Positions 6,452 to 13,671 of a DNA stretch of 54,799 bases are shown here, one piece after another. The stretch covers positions 1 through 54,799 of IMG/VR virus record IMGVR_UViG_3300043399_000215. One strand, 5' to 3'. This stretch comes from a virus. The notes under the pieces are model-generated. The model did no database searches, was not told the origin of the DNA, and was given only the letters and a program-made list of their open reading frames with translations. The position numbers and the translations under genes were made by a program. Every line of letters begins with the position of its first letter. Positions within the stretch are counted from its first letter, which is position 1.

Positions 6452-7117
6452 TCAACTTTCAATCTTGAATATTTCAGAAATTACTTTAGCAATCTCCACC
6501 GCTAATTCTCGATGCTCTTTCTGTGTTGAAGCATCTGTACGAACCTGAATGTAGTGAATCCAAGAGCGAATTGTACCATTGACGTACATGCGTGACGCAA
6601 TATTGCCTTCAGGAAGAACACAGCGAGCTTGTTCTTTTGCAATACCGTTATTAATAGCCCAAGTATATACTTCTTTTGACAACTCAATAAGTTGTTTTTG
6701 CTTTGCAATCCAACTTTCATTCAAATCAAAATGCAAAGAATTGTCAAGATTTACTTCGATAGAATTTTGACGGTTTTTATTATCTTGTAATCGCAATTCA
6801 CGAATAACAAATTCAAGGTCTTCGACAGGATTTGCATACCGCTGGCTAAACTCTTGAAAACTAAAACTACGATGACGCAAGAACTGCCTTGCAATATCTC
6901 GGGTTGTTTCTATCTCAAGCGTAGCACTGCACATCTCCAGCGGTGACCAATGCAAGTTTTTTACCAAGTATTTAATCAGCTTATCGGCTGTTTCATTGTT
7001 AAACTGATTACTTGGATTTGACACTCTTGCACAAAATGCAATCAATTCTTTTGCGTCAGAAAAAGAGTCTTTAAATTCTTCAGATGGTTGTGTATAACCA
7101 ATTAGTTTTACTTTCAT
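6452..7117 (-). CDS. thyX: Flavin-dependent thymidylate synthase
   Basis: Converts dUMP to dTMP using methylenetetrahydrofolate, NADPH and FAD. The ThyX signature RHR-x7-S is present as RHRSFSFQEFS, followed by QRYA. The conserved C-terminal RS/EHRELA-type segment is also visible (TQKEHRELAVEI). Length, 221 aa, is normal for the family. It lies upstream of the HU-like gene and near two deaminases that could supply dUMP, forming a dTMP module. ATTCCTTTAA-complement AAAGGAAT precedes the start. Confidence 0.96.
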   Translation of the reverse strand: MKVKLIGYTQPSEEFKDSFSDAKELIAFCARVSNPSNQFNNETADKLIKYLVKNLHWSPLEMCSATLEIETTRDIARQFLRHRSFSFQEFSQRYANPVEDLEFVIRELRLQDNKNRQNSIEVNLDNSLHFDLNESWIAKQKQLIELSKEVYTWAINNGIAKEQARCVLPEGNIASRMYVNGTIRSWIHYIQVRTDASTQKEHRELAVEIAKVISEIFKIES

Positions 7118-7130
7118 TTAATTCCTTTAA

Positions 7131-7337
7131 TCAATTCGTAATAAAAATATACAATTCTTCATCCAGCTCTACTGTACTATCAACATGCTCAAGTAGCATA
7201 GCATAGATAATACCCAACCTATCAATAACAAGTTGACTACCAAGAGTCTGGTTCTTGTTTTGGAACTTTTCATGATTCCATTTTTCATGCACAATGTCTT
7301 TTACTTTTTGAGTAGGTAGTTTAATTTTGAGTTGCAT
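7131..7337 (-). CDS. Hypothetical protein, 68 aa
   Basis: Not recognised. It starts MQLKIKLPTQKVKDIVHEKW and ends ELDEELYIFITN, a small alpha/beta protein. GAAAGGATTTAAC precedes ATG. It sits 13 bp upstream of thyX, in the same operon. Confidence 0.65.
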   Translation of the reverse strand: MQLKIKLPTQKVKDIVHEKWNHEKFQNKNQTLGSQLVIDRLGIIYAMLLEHVDSTVELDEELYIFITN

Positions 7338-7354
7338 GTTAAATCCTTTCTGTC

Positions 7355-7675
7355 TTAATCATAAAGCAAATAATAATCAGTCTCTACGTACTGAATACCG
7401 TACTCAACGTAGCCAATCTCTTTTTGCAAAACTCTTGCTGCCCTAGATGCTTCAATGTAATCGGTGTACTTTTCTTTGCAACCTTTAGTTTCATTGAGCA
7501 AATAAGCACCTACGTTATAAGGTTGGTGTTTCTCAAACCAATAGAAGTTATCCCATGCTTGAGTATGAAACACTCTAAACACTTCATAAGGTTCTACGTT
7601 CTGAAAGCAACCAACTCCGCATGATACCTTGTTGCTCCAAGTTCGCAGTACGATAATAGTATTATCTGCACTAAT
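7355..7675 (-). CDS. Hypothetical protein, start damaged or non-standard (ATT), about 106 aa
   Basis: Not recognised. A GTG at 7582 gives 75 residues but has no ribosome binding site. The frame stays open upstream to an ATT at 7673-7675 that lies exactly seven bases after AAAGGAG, and the extra N-terminus (SADNTIIVLRTW and on) reads like real protein. The homing nuclease gene ends one base upstream of this ATT. Insertion of that gene may therefore have replaced the original start codon. Whether ATT is used, or the gene is now crippled, cannot be decided here. Confidence 0.5.
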   Translation of the reverse strand: MSADNTIIVLRTWSNKVSCGVGCFQNVEPYEVFRVFHTQAWDNFYWFEKHQPYNVGAYLLNETKGCKEKYTDYIEASRAARVLQKEIGYVEYGIQYVETDYYLLYD

Positions 7676-7676
7676 T

Positions 7677-8489
7677 TTAATTCTCCTTTGTTGTTAACTT
7701 TATGAGGTCAGATTTTACGAGAGTGTTTCTAAATCCGATAGCAGCAACAAGAGCGTCTTCTTGATTATGAAAAGAAGTATTTCTCCCCATTCGAGCTTTT
7801 GGATTGAAAGAAAATGATTTTTGTTTTCTGGTACAATTGTCCGTCCAAGATACACAATACTCGTATCTTTTGCTTATTAACCTTATATTTTGAAATCCAC
7901 AATTAGACCCGGAGTGAGTACGATTTTTACAGTTATCAGACTGAGTAACTAATCTAAGATTGTCCGGTGAGTTATTTTTAGTATTTCCATCTATGTGATC
8001 TACAACAAGATTTGTTGAAACATCAATAGAGTGTTTTAAGCAGTAAATTACTCTGTGTATACCAAATGATTCACCATTTATTATGATACTTCCGTATTTA
8101 CTATTCTTACTTAAGCAACCTGCAACACTTCCAGATTTTTTAGCATTTGATTTGTCCACTCTCCATCGTAACCTTGTTGGTGATAAGTCATCATAGAGTA
8201 AAAGTTTTGAAATATCTTGATAACATATCGTTTTTACTTTACCTGCGTTTTTACGTTTATTAAAACGTAATGTATCATAGTGTTTATGTATTAAATTGTT
8301 CTCATAATCAATGGAATCAAATTTAGAAAGATTTTGTTCTATGATGATTTTATCTAATGTATCCCACATAGAGAGATGTTCGATTGTTCTACCATTTTTA
8401 GAATTATATCTAAGTCCGCAACCACTACCTATATATACTATACTGCCATTTAAAACATGCTTGTAAACATAATATTTATCAGCAGACAT
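7677..8489 (-). CDS. Two-domain GIY-YIG plus HNH homing endonuclease, 270 aa
   Basis: Residues 7-23 (YVYKHVLNGSIVYIGSG) carry the GIY-YIG first motif in the form VYK...VYIGSG. Residues about 140-190 carry an HNH core (FGIHRVIYCLKH, then LVVDHIDGNTKNNSPDNLRLVTQSDNCKNR). The C-terminal segment resembles an AP2-like or NUMOD DNA-binding part. It is a free-standing selfish nuclease, squeezed between the deaminase stop and a following gene with no spare bases, and its ribosome binding site is in the deaminase end. It is a clear relative of the gene at 33211-33990. The GIY-YIG domain is short and may not cut. Confidence 0.8.
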   Translation of the reverse strand: MSADKYYVYKHVLNGSIVYIGSGCGLRYNSKNGRTIEHLSMWDTLDKIIIEQNLSKFDSIDYENNLIHKHYDTLRFNKRKNAGKVKTICYQDISKLLLYDDLSPTRLRWRVDKSNAKKSGSVAGCLSKNSKYGSIIINGESFGIHRVIYCLKHSIDVSTNLVVDHIDGNTKNNSPDNLRLVTQSDNCKNRTHSGSNCGFQNIRLISKRYEYCVSWTDNCTRKQKSFSFNPKARMGRNTSFHNQEDALVAAIGFRNTLVKSDLIKLTTKEN

Positions 8490-8894
8490 TCAAATCCTTT
8501 CAACTTCTACGTTGTTACGATGCAAGTATTCTACACCAGATTCATCTCTGTATGCATGTCGGTAGTAAACTTTTTTGATACCTGCATCAACAATATCTAT
8601 AGCACAGAACTTACAGCAAGCATGAGTGCAGAATAGCACAGCACCAACTGCACTTTGGTTACTTCTGACAAGACCCATTAGGGCGTTCTTTTCGCTGTGC
8701 CTAACCCTGGGGTCTGTAGTACCGTCTTCTAGCTCGCAAGGGTCACTTATATGCTCTGCATGAGCATTGTAACCGCAAGAAATAATCCTGTTGTCTTTTA
8801 CGATTACACTACCAACCTTTAACCTTGTAGCGTTACTGCACTCAGCAAATGCTTCAGCGCATTTCATATAAGCTAGTTTATGCTTGGGTTTCAT
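8490..8894 (-). CDS. Deoxycytidylate deaminase-like protein, 134 aa
   Basis: Zinc-dependent deaminase of the dCMP/ComE group, predicted to convert dCMP to dUMP for ThyX. The zinc motifs are RHSEKNAL (His ligand and catalytic Glu) and ACCKFC (two Cys ligands), with SVIVKDNRIISCGYN upstream as in the family. The usual HAE reads HSE here. The start at 8894 overlaps the previous stop by four bases (ATGA); a start at 8912 would overlap more. Confidence 0.85.
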   Translation of the reverse strand: MKPKHKLAYMKCAEAFAECSNATRLKVGSVIVKDNRIISCGYNAHAEHISDPCELEDGTTDPRVRHSEKNALMGLVRSNQSAVGAVLFCTHACCKFCAIDIVDAGIKKVYYRHAYRDESGVEYLHRNNVEVERI

Positions 8895-9226
8895 AGTCTT
8901 TCTACTTCCCATCCATCATCTGTTGTGTATTTTACTACAGAAATACCATATGCTTTGATAGCTTCTTGGCATACTCTGCAAGGTTTAGCAAGGGCTGTAC
9001 TTCCGTCTTTGTTGTAGCGTTCTACAGTCAATGTATGCACTTGCTTGTCCCTAGCTTTGAGTATAGCAGAAATCTCAGCATGAAGGTACTCTTTGAAAGG
9101 TATATTTGCTTTTTCACTGAAGTATTTCATCACCGGATGGCTTTTCTTGTAGTCATTCCAAGAAACAGACAAAAGCCTACCTTTGCTATCGTAGGCTTTG
9201 GCTAGTATCAGATACTTCTTACGCAT
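8891..9226 (-). CDS. Second zinc-dependent deaminase-like protein, 111 aa
   Basis: YLHAEISAILKAR supplies the HAE motif and KPCRVCQEAIKAYG the PCxxC motif of cytidine-deaminase-fold enzymes. Surrounding strands (KYLILAKAYDSKGRLLSVS) fit the core. It is shorter than dCMP deaminases and only distantly similar to its neighbour, so the substrate could be a nucleoside, a nucleotide or a base in nucleic acid. Translation is coupled to both neighbours by overlaps of eight and four bases. Confidence 0.75.
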   Translation of the reverse strand: MRKKYLILAKAYDSKGRLLSVSWNDYKKSHPVMKYFSEKANIPFKEYLHAEISAILKARDKQVHTLTVERYNKDGSTALAKPCRVCQEAIKAYGISVVKYTTDDGWEVERL

Positions 9227-9422
9227 GACCCTTAAGTCGCTTAGAAAGCTCTACAATGCGTTTTTGCAACTTGCTGCTACCTCGGTATTCACTAGGTGCT
9301 GAAAGCTGCTCATACGCTTGATTAGATGCCTTGCTGCGAGTGTATTGCTGTTCATTTAGGTAATAATCAGAGTAATCCTCTGAGTTTATAAAGTTCCAGT
9401 AGCGTTCTTTGATTTTACTCAT
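9219..9422 (-). CDS. Hypothetical protein, 67 aa
   Basis: Not recognised. The N-terminal half is rich in Tyr and Asp and the C-terminal helix is basic (KLQKRIVELSKRLKGHA). It overlaps the genes on both sides by eight bases. GAAGGATTACC precedes ATG. Confidence 0.65.
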   Translation of the reverse strand: MSKIKERYWNFINSEDYSDYYLNEQQYTRSKASNQAYEQLSAPSEYRGSSKLQKRIVELSKRLKGHA

Positions 9423-9678
9423 GGTAATCCTTCACTTCATAACCAAGATGGTTAAAGATGGCTTTAAATACATATTCTTGTTCGTAGCTAGTAACACCGT
9501 AGCAACTTGCCTCGGGTAGCAATTCAAGTATTACTTCACCGTTCATTCGTACCACAGCACCATCTGCATAAGCACCACCGCATGTTTCGCAATCAAAGTA
9601 ATCAGCAATCCACTCAATCTCAATCAGGTTGAGGTCATGCACAGCCTGTACTTTGTCTTCATCTGCTAGTTCGATCAT
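9415..9678 (-). CDS. Hypothetical acidic protein with CETCGG motif, 87 aa
   Basis: Not recognised. An acidic protein containing one CxxC (DCETCGGAY) at about residue 30 and a further Cys at about 59, not enough for a classical zinc ribbon. The start has AAGGAGATAGC upstream. Confidence 0.65.
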   Translation of the reverse strand: MIELADEDKVQAVHDLNLIEIEWIADYFDCETCGGAYADGAVVRMNGEVILELLPEASCYGVTSYEQEYVFKAIFNHLGYEVKDYHE

Positions 9679-9687
9679 GCTATCTCC

Positions 9688-10146
9688 TTATTTACCAAGT
9701 TTACGTTTGATTTTAGTCTGAATTTTACTCATTTTATTGAAGGTACTTTTGTAGCTTCGCATAATATCTTTAAGTTCGTTTAGAGATTTAAACTGAAACG
9801 TACTTGATGGGTCACTTGGGTCGCAATTATTCCATATCTTTGCAATAGTAGCTTTTAGTTGTTTCATGTACGCAGCTTCAAAGCTGAGGTTTTTATTCAA
9901 ATGACTTTTAAGAAACTGCAATTCTTCACGAGTCAATGCTGTTTCATCAGGGGTTGCAGGCTTAAGTACAAACGTCTTCGGGCCTTGAATACGAGGTGCT
10001 TTACCTGTAAGCAAAGTAGGTGTTTGGTTTGTCTTACCTTGCATAGCTTTCTCGCATTTTTCCCAGATAAGAGCAGCAAGATCAACCTCGTGGTCTTCCA
10101 ACCCAAGTTTGTTGATAACCAACCAGAAGTCTTTTTTCATCAGCAT
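9688..10146 (-). CDS. Hypothetical protein, 152 aa
   Basis: Not recognised. Mostly helical, with a Pro/Thr-rich linker in the middle (residues about 40-65) and a very basic C-terminus (KMSKIQTKIKRKLGK), which could contact nucleic acid (inference). The first of two nearby ATGs fits GAAAGGA seven bases upstream. An extended -10 lies at 10176-10186. Confidence 0.7.
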   Translation of the reverse strand: MLMKKDFWLVINKLGLEDHEVDLAALIWEKCEKAMQGKTNQTPTLLTGKAPRIQGPKTFVLKPATPDETALTREELQFLKSHLNKNLSFEAAYMKQLKATIAKIWNNCDPSDPSSTFQFKSLNELKDIMRSYKSTFNKMSKIQTKIKRKLGK

Positions 10147-10175
10147 AGAAGTCCTTTCGTTTGTTTAGATACCTG

Positions 10176-10186
10176 ATTGTAGCATA
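10176..10186 (-). promoter_or_regulatory. Extended -10 promoter, minus strand
   Basis: Reads TATGCTACAAT on the minus strand, the same form as the promoters at 11173-11183, 26642-26652 and 31855-31863. It lies in the 55-bp gap before the 152-aa gene. Confidence 0.5.
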
Positions 10187-10201
10187 GCTTGGGTGTGTTT
10201 T

Positions 10202-10912
10202 TCATGAATTCTTCTCACGTAGTTTGGCTTCGATGGCGCGGGCAAATTGTATCACAGAAGGCTGATATACCATAAATTCATCCCAATCCGCTTGATGCAA
10301 TGTAACACAATCTATTTCTTCAATTTCTTGCTCCGTCAACCCAACCCAGTTATGCTGCGGCTGGGGTGCGGTGCCCGGTGCTGGTGGCAGTGGCATCCAG
10401 TGAGTCGGCGGATACATGGACGCCCATTCGCTGGTCGTGTCCGTAACCCATCCATCGCGGCTGTGGCTCATGCCGACACACATCTCCAGTCGCTTTGCCC
10501 CGTATAGCAGCAAAGTCACATCCTTTGGCGCAGTCTCAATCGGTTGCCACGCCACCGGCTCCCCACGCTCCGCGCTTTGCTTGGGCTGCGGCTGGGGTGC
10601 GGTATGCCTCGCAATTCGGTTCGTGACCCGTTCCAGCAGTCTGGTGTTGTTGGTGCTGTGTCCGCAGTCAGACAGGATCATTTCTGCCAAGCGAACGTCA
10701 TCACATGACGGGTCAGGCTCCCCCGGAGTCAGCGCCTGCTCGATTTCGCGCTCCAGTTCGGGGCTGACTGGGTGGTGGTGCTGTGCCTCCAGCGCCTGCA
10801 CGATTGCGGTGCGGAGTTCTGCCATTGCAGAGTCGTGCTCTTTTAGGTGATGGGGTTTAAATGTGGAGCAGGCTTTTTTAACCAGCTCCATGATGTGTTC
10901 AATCTGGTTCAT
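10202..10912 (-). CDS. Accessory phage protein with DUF551-like domain, 236 aa
   Basis: Residues about 119-180 (VAWQPIETAPKDVTLLLYG ... THWMPLPPAP) match the DUF551 pattern, a small domain common in accessory genes of phages and prophages of Proteobacteria. An N-terminal helical region and a C-terminal helix (FARAIEAKLREKN) flank it, joined by Pro/Gln-rich linkers (TAPQPQP, repeated). The gene is markedly G+C-rich compared with the rest of the arm. The function is unknown and recent acquisition is likely. Confidence 0.7.
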   Translation of the reverse strand: MNQIEHIMELVKKACSTFKPHHLKEHDSAMAELRTAIVQALEAQHHHPVSPELEREIEQALTPGEPDPSCDDVRLAEMILSDCGHSTNNTRLLERVTNRIARHTAPQPQPKQSAERGEPVAWQPIETAPKDVTLLLYGAKRLEMCVGMSHSRDGWVTDTTSEWASMYPPTHWMPLPPAPGTAPQPQHNWVGLTEQEIEEIDCVTLHQADWDEFMVYQPSVIQFARAIEAKLREKNS

Positions 10913-11136
10913 TTAACTTCTCCTGCCCGTGCGATAGTGGCTTCTGGCAATGGATGGTTGTAACAGGCGCACAACTCTTTCACTATTACTGCAAGCTCTT
11001 TAGCTACGCTACGCAGCGCCTCGTTTTCAGCATGAAGCCTTCGGAGTTCTGCGGCGGCATCTACAAACAGTGGGGCACCGGGTGGTACGTCCAATCTTTC
11101 AGCCAGCGCAATAGCCAGCGGGTGTTTAGTATTCAT
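10909..11136 (-). CDS. Accessory phage protein, 75 aa
   Basis: Contains an Ala/Leu-rich coiled helix (AAAELRRLHAENEALRSVAKELA), a pattern found in small accessory genes next to DUF551-type genes. The function is unknown. It is G+C-rich like the following gene, with which it overlaps by four bases. It is the first gene of the leftward operon, with AAGGAAG upstream of the start and a -10 at 11173-11178. Confidence 0.65.
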   Translation of the reverse strand: MNTKHPLAIALAERLDVPPGAPLFVDAAAELRRLHAENEALRSVAKELAVIVKELCACYNHPLPEATIARAGEVK

Positions 11137-11172
11137 AACTAACTTCCTTTCATTTGTTATTTCGATGATTGA

Positions 11173-11183
11173 AGTGTAGCATA
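11173..11183 (-). promoter_or_regulatory. Promoter for the leftward early operon
   Basis: Reads TATGCTACACT on the minus strand: a TG-extended -10, TACACT at 11173-11178. It lies 37 bp upstream of the first leftward gene. No good -35 is visible, as expected for extended -10 promoters. Confidence 0.55.
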
Positions 11184-11300
11184 GTTTTCTTGAAATTTCC
11201 AGAGACTTCTTAAAAATTTATAAGATTTCTTCAGGTTTTTACTTCCTGCTGTGTGCAACTTGCATCTGTGCAGAAAGCTGTTGAAATTCTGTTAGCAAGC

Positions 11301-11381
11301 TGTGCATAACCCTGTGGATAGTGCTTTTTGTACTAAATAAAGATTTTCTAAAGAAAATAAAAAAAGAAAAACTACCTTGGT
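11301..11381. other. Candidate replication origin: DnaA-box-like sites beside an A+T tract
   Basis: TGTGCATAA (11301-11309) is the complement of TTATGCACA and fits the DnaA-box consensus TTWTNCACA. TGTGGATAG (11313-11321) is one base off the complement of TTATCCACA. Both point the same way, three bases apart. A purine-rich A+T tract follows at once (11325-11381). Position at the strand switch fits an origin. No experimental support is available here. Confidence 0.4.
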
Positions 11382-11678
11382 TAACCTGCTCAGTTTTTAA
11401 GCAATACCCTATAAACCTTCAAAAGCTCTTTAAACGCCCTACAAGGCTTTATTTCTCTTTAGGCTACCTCGGTATCAACCAAGGCCAGAAAAGCTGTTGT
11501 AGAGCATTCTGATGCGTTTTAGAAGTATTCTTGAAGCATGTCAACACCAACTACCTTTAACTTCGTAGTAAAGTCACTTCAGGCTTATGTTTTTCTGTTT
11601 GTCATTAGGTGCAAGCTCAACCTTAGTAGCTAAAGAAGTACTCTTGTAGTACCTAAAGATTTATTTTCTTGAATCTCT

Positions 11679-11706
11679 TGCATAAGGTTTGTATCTGTGC
11701 TACACT
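11679..11706 (+). promoter_or_regulatory. Rightward promoter 1
   Basis: TTGCAT at 11679-11684, a 17-bp spacer ending in TGTGC, and TACACT at 11701-11706. The segment GCATAAGGTTT plus CTGTGCTACACT is shared with promoter 2, 352 bp downstream, so the two are duplicates. Confidence 0.6.
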
Positions 11707-11712
11707 CAAGGC

Positions 11713-12040
11713 TTCGGACAGGTTGTTGTGACAGAACAGCTTTGCTTGTGCCAATTAGCATTACGACCGTTAAAGTACACCAATGGTGTCTTGTCTTGCG
11801 GAAGGGGTGATTCGTTTGTCTAGCTTAGGCTACCCTGCGTTTCATTAAAGACAAGTAAGCGTCAGTTTCGAGAGGGATGACTAAACTTTACTGCTTAAAC
11901 CTGTCATGAACTCAAGGGTTCTGGTGGGTAAGGGCAGTATTGCATCTAAATCTCAAGGGATATATTACATATCTATAGGTTTTAACTAAAGGTTACAACC
12001 TAAGTATAGTTAAAATTAATAAAGTAAAGCAGCATAAGGT
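11713..12040 (+). ncRNA. Unexplained leader transcript between twin promoters
   Basis: About 330 bases are transcribed from promoter 1 before promoter 2, without an ORF. Local pairing is visible: ACACCA/TGGTGT near 11775, CTTGTC paired with GACAAG across roughly 60 bases (about 11792 and 11848), and GAAC/GTTC near 11910. It may be a regulatory leader or a small RNA. No known family is recognised. Confidence 0.3.
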
Positions 12041-12058
12041 TTCAAACTGTGCTACACT
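12031..12058 (+). promoter_or_regulatory. Rightward promoter 2
   Basis: GCATAAGGTTT followed by CTGTGCTACACT, with the TG-extended -10 TACACT at 12053-12058. It lies 36 bp upstream of the first rightward gene and duplicates promoter 1. Confidence 0.6.
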
Positions 12059-12093
12059 ACAAGAACTTTAACAACAGGAAAACAGGAGTTGAT

Positions 12094-12303
12094 ATGAACC
12101 AAGTCAATACCAACAAGCTATCTGCTCAGGCTTATCACAAGAAGAAATCTCAGGAGCATACATGGGTATGTACTTATGTTGACAGCTTGAGTAATAAACA
12201 GGTTAAGTTTACTTGCAGCAATGCTATGAAGAAAAGCCATGAGATGCTGATGCAAGGTAATCAGCATGTTAAAGATGTTTGTTTTGTTAAGGGAGTTGTA
12301 TGA
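12094..12303 (+). CDS. Hypothetical basic protein, 69 aa
   Basis: Not recognised. It begins MNQVNTNKLSAQAYHKKKSQ. Basic N-terminus, predicted alpha/beta remainder. The ATG at 12094 is chosen over 12049 because AGGAGTTGAT sits directly upstream and 12049 falls in the promoter. First gene of the rightward arm; its stop overlaps the next start. Confidence 0.7.
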   Translation: MNQVNTNKLSAQAYHKKKSQEHTWVCTYVDSLSNKQVKFTCSNAMKKSHEMLMQGNQHVKDVCFVKGVV

Positions 12304-12428
12304 CTAAAGAAGAAATCCTAGAAGAACTTGACCGTATTGACTGGCAAGTAAAGGAATTAGCATCAGAGCATAATTATTATTGCGATATGCTACAAGAACT
12401 TGAAGAACAAGAAAAGGAATCAGAATGA
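12300..12428 (+). CDS. Small acidic coiled protein, 42 aa
   Basis: Not recognised. A highly acidic, Glu/Leu-rich helix (MTKEEILEELDRID at the start, ELEEQEKESE at the end). It overlaps the preceding and following genes by four bases each (ATGA), typical of coupled small phage genes. Confidence 0.6.
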   Translation: MTKEEILEELDRIDWQVKELASEHNYYCDMLQELEEQEKESE

Positions 12429-12682
12429 ACTCAAACCTAATCCTTGGTATAGCCTCTGAAGCTGAAGAACAAGTATGCTTGACTCGTAAGCTATCAGACG
12501 GTTCAACAGAACGCTCTTGGAAACCAGAGAACTTTTACCTTAAGTTTGCTGAGTTGTTGATTCAGGACTTGATGCTGAATGTTCATAAGGTGCATCCGGG
12601 TAGTGTCAATAAAGATTCTTTCGGTGTCTGGGATGTTCAACGAGAGATTCAGAATCGAATCAAAGAGAGGTATTTGTTGTGA
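12425..12682 (+). CDS. Hypothetical protein, 85 aa
   Basis: Not recognised. A mixed alpha/beta protein with a long helix (FYLKFAELLIQDLMLNV). AAGGAATCAGA precedes the start. It overlaps its neighbours by four bases on both sides. Confidence 0.65.
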   Translation: MNSNLILGIASEAEEQVCLTRKLSDGSTERSWKPENFYLKFAELLIQDLMLNVHKVHPGSVNKDSFGVWDVQREIQNRIKERYLL

Positions 12683-12906
12683 ATCTAGGTCAACAAACAA
12701 AAAGCAAAGCTATGCAGGATATACTTTGCTACCAGATACTCAAAGGTATTATCTCTAGTGCTATAGCAATACCAAGTAAACAAAACTCCCAAAGTATAAT
12801 CGTTCATCACTACACAGACAAACCAGAAGGTCTTCAGCTTGAGTACGAACTTAGACTGACAGATGGTACTTGTAAATTTGGAAGATATTTTGTAAAATCC
12901 GTGTAA
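12679..12906 (+). CDS. Hypothetical protein, 75 aa, GTG start
   Basis: Not recognised. GTG overlaps the preceding stop (GTGA). A helical N-terminal half is followed by strands (LQLEYELRLTDGTCKFGRYFVK). GAGAGG lies upstream. A new promoter follows immediately after its stop. Confidence 0.6.
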   Translation: MNLGQQTKSKAMQDILCYQILKGIISSAIAIPSKQNSQSIIVHHYTDKPEGLQLEYELRLTDGTCKFGRYFVKSV

Positions 12907-12918
12907 AACTTCAAGTCT

Positions 12919-12929
12919 TGTGCTATACT
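12919..12929 (+). promoter_or_regulatory. Extended -10 promoter
   Basis: TGTGCTATACT, TG-extended -10 at 12924-12929, 29 bp upstream of the next gene. Confidence 0.55.
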
Positions 12930-12957
12930 TCAGGCATCAAAACACAAGGAGCTAACA

Positions 12958-13233
12958 ATGCAAGTTTATATTGACTACGATGATGATGTAATCCTGCATG
13001 TAGAATGCGGGTGGTCTGGTAAGTACTTTTCTGGTAGCCGTGAAGAACCACCAGAAGAACCTGAGTTTGATATTCACGATGTTAGCTACAGTCTTGATAA
13101 CGTAAAAGACCTGGATAAAGAAGAACTTGCTTGGTACAAGCAATGCCTTGAGAAGTATCTTGATTCTGATAGGTTTTTCAAGGATGTAGAAGAAGCGGCT
13201 AGGAATCTTGCTTTTGATGATTATTATGATTGA
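12958..13233 (+). CDS. Acidic hypothetical protein, 91 aa
   Basis: Not recognised. Very acidic: it starts MQVYIDYDDDVILHVECGW and contains REEPPEEPEFDIHD. Such small acidic phage proteins sometimes mimic DNA, but nothing specific shows this. AAGGAGCTAACA precedes the ATG. It has its own extended -10 promoter. Confidence 0.7.
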   Translation: MQVYIDYDDDVILHVECGWSGKYFSGSREEPPEEPEFDIHDVSYSLDNVKDLDKEELAWYKQCLEKYLDSDRFFKDVEEAARNLAFDDYYD

Positions 13234-13381
13234 AAAAGAAACATGCCCCTATTGCGGCATCGAAACGGAAGACCCGTGTGATGAGCCACAGAACTCTTGT
13301 GAGAAAGCCATAAATGCTGTCTTTGGCGACTGGCTGAATGATTTGAACAAACCTATGGAGATTCATTGTGAACAAAAATGA
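13226..13381 (+). CDS. Small protein with CPYCG zinc-knuckle motif, 51 aa
   Basis: Begins MIEKETCPYCGIETEDPCDE, with further Cys residues at positions 18, 25 and 48. One CxxC plus scattered cysteines suggests metal binding. Overlaps the preceding gene by eight bases and the following one by 14. The function is unknown. Confidence 0.55.
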   Translation: MIEKETCPYCGIETEDPCDEPQNSCEKAINAVFGDWLNDLNKPMEIHCEQK

Positions 13382-13652
13382 TTTAAAGATTAACGACATA
13401 ATCTTTACAGAAGTAAAAAAACATTTTAAAACGATGAGGTACGAATTAATTAAAACTAATAGAGAAAGTTATGTACCTATTAATGAACTGCTAAATAATT
13501 TACTGGAGTTGCAGAAAGAAAATCCCCATGCTTTGATAGTAGTCACAGAGCATGGGTACTATTCAGGAGGAGATATTGCTACGATAGCCTCAAAACCTAT
13601 TAAAATAGGTGATAATCTATACACAATAGGGCACTCATGGCAAACTTACTGA
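13368..13652 (+). CDS. Hypothetical protein, 94 aa, GTG start
   Basis: The segment ELLNNLLELQKENPHALIVVTEHGYYSGGDI resembles a small phage domain that begins with a helix and reads 'P-A-x-V-x-V'; its function is unknown. GTG at 13368 is preceded by GGAG. It begins inside the 51-aa gene. Confidence 0.65.
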   Translation: MNKNDLKINDIIFTEVKKHFKTMRYELIKTNRESYVPINELLNNLLELQKENPHALIVVTEHGYYSGGDIATIASKPIKIGDNLYTIGHSWQTY

Positions 13653-13671
13653 TTTACATAAGATTGAAGAA

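Larger units (their letters stand above)
11137..12093. other. Non-coding divergent intergenic region
   Basis: 957 bp without a convincing gene. It holds a leftward promoter (11173-11183), DnaA-box-like sites and an A+T-rich tract (11301-11381), two homologous rightward promoters (near 11679-11706 and 12031-12058) and an untranslated stretch between them. The section 11382-11670 shows no feature I can name. The only long frame there (11321-11512) has no ribosome binding site and is low-complexity. Confidence 0.7.
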
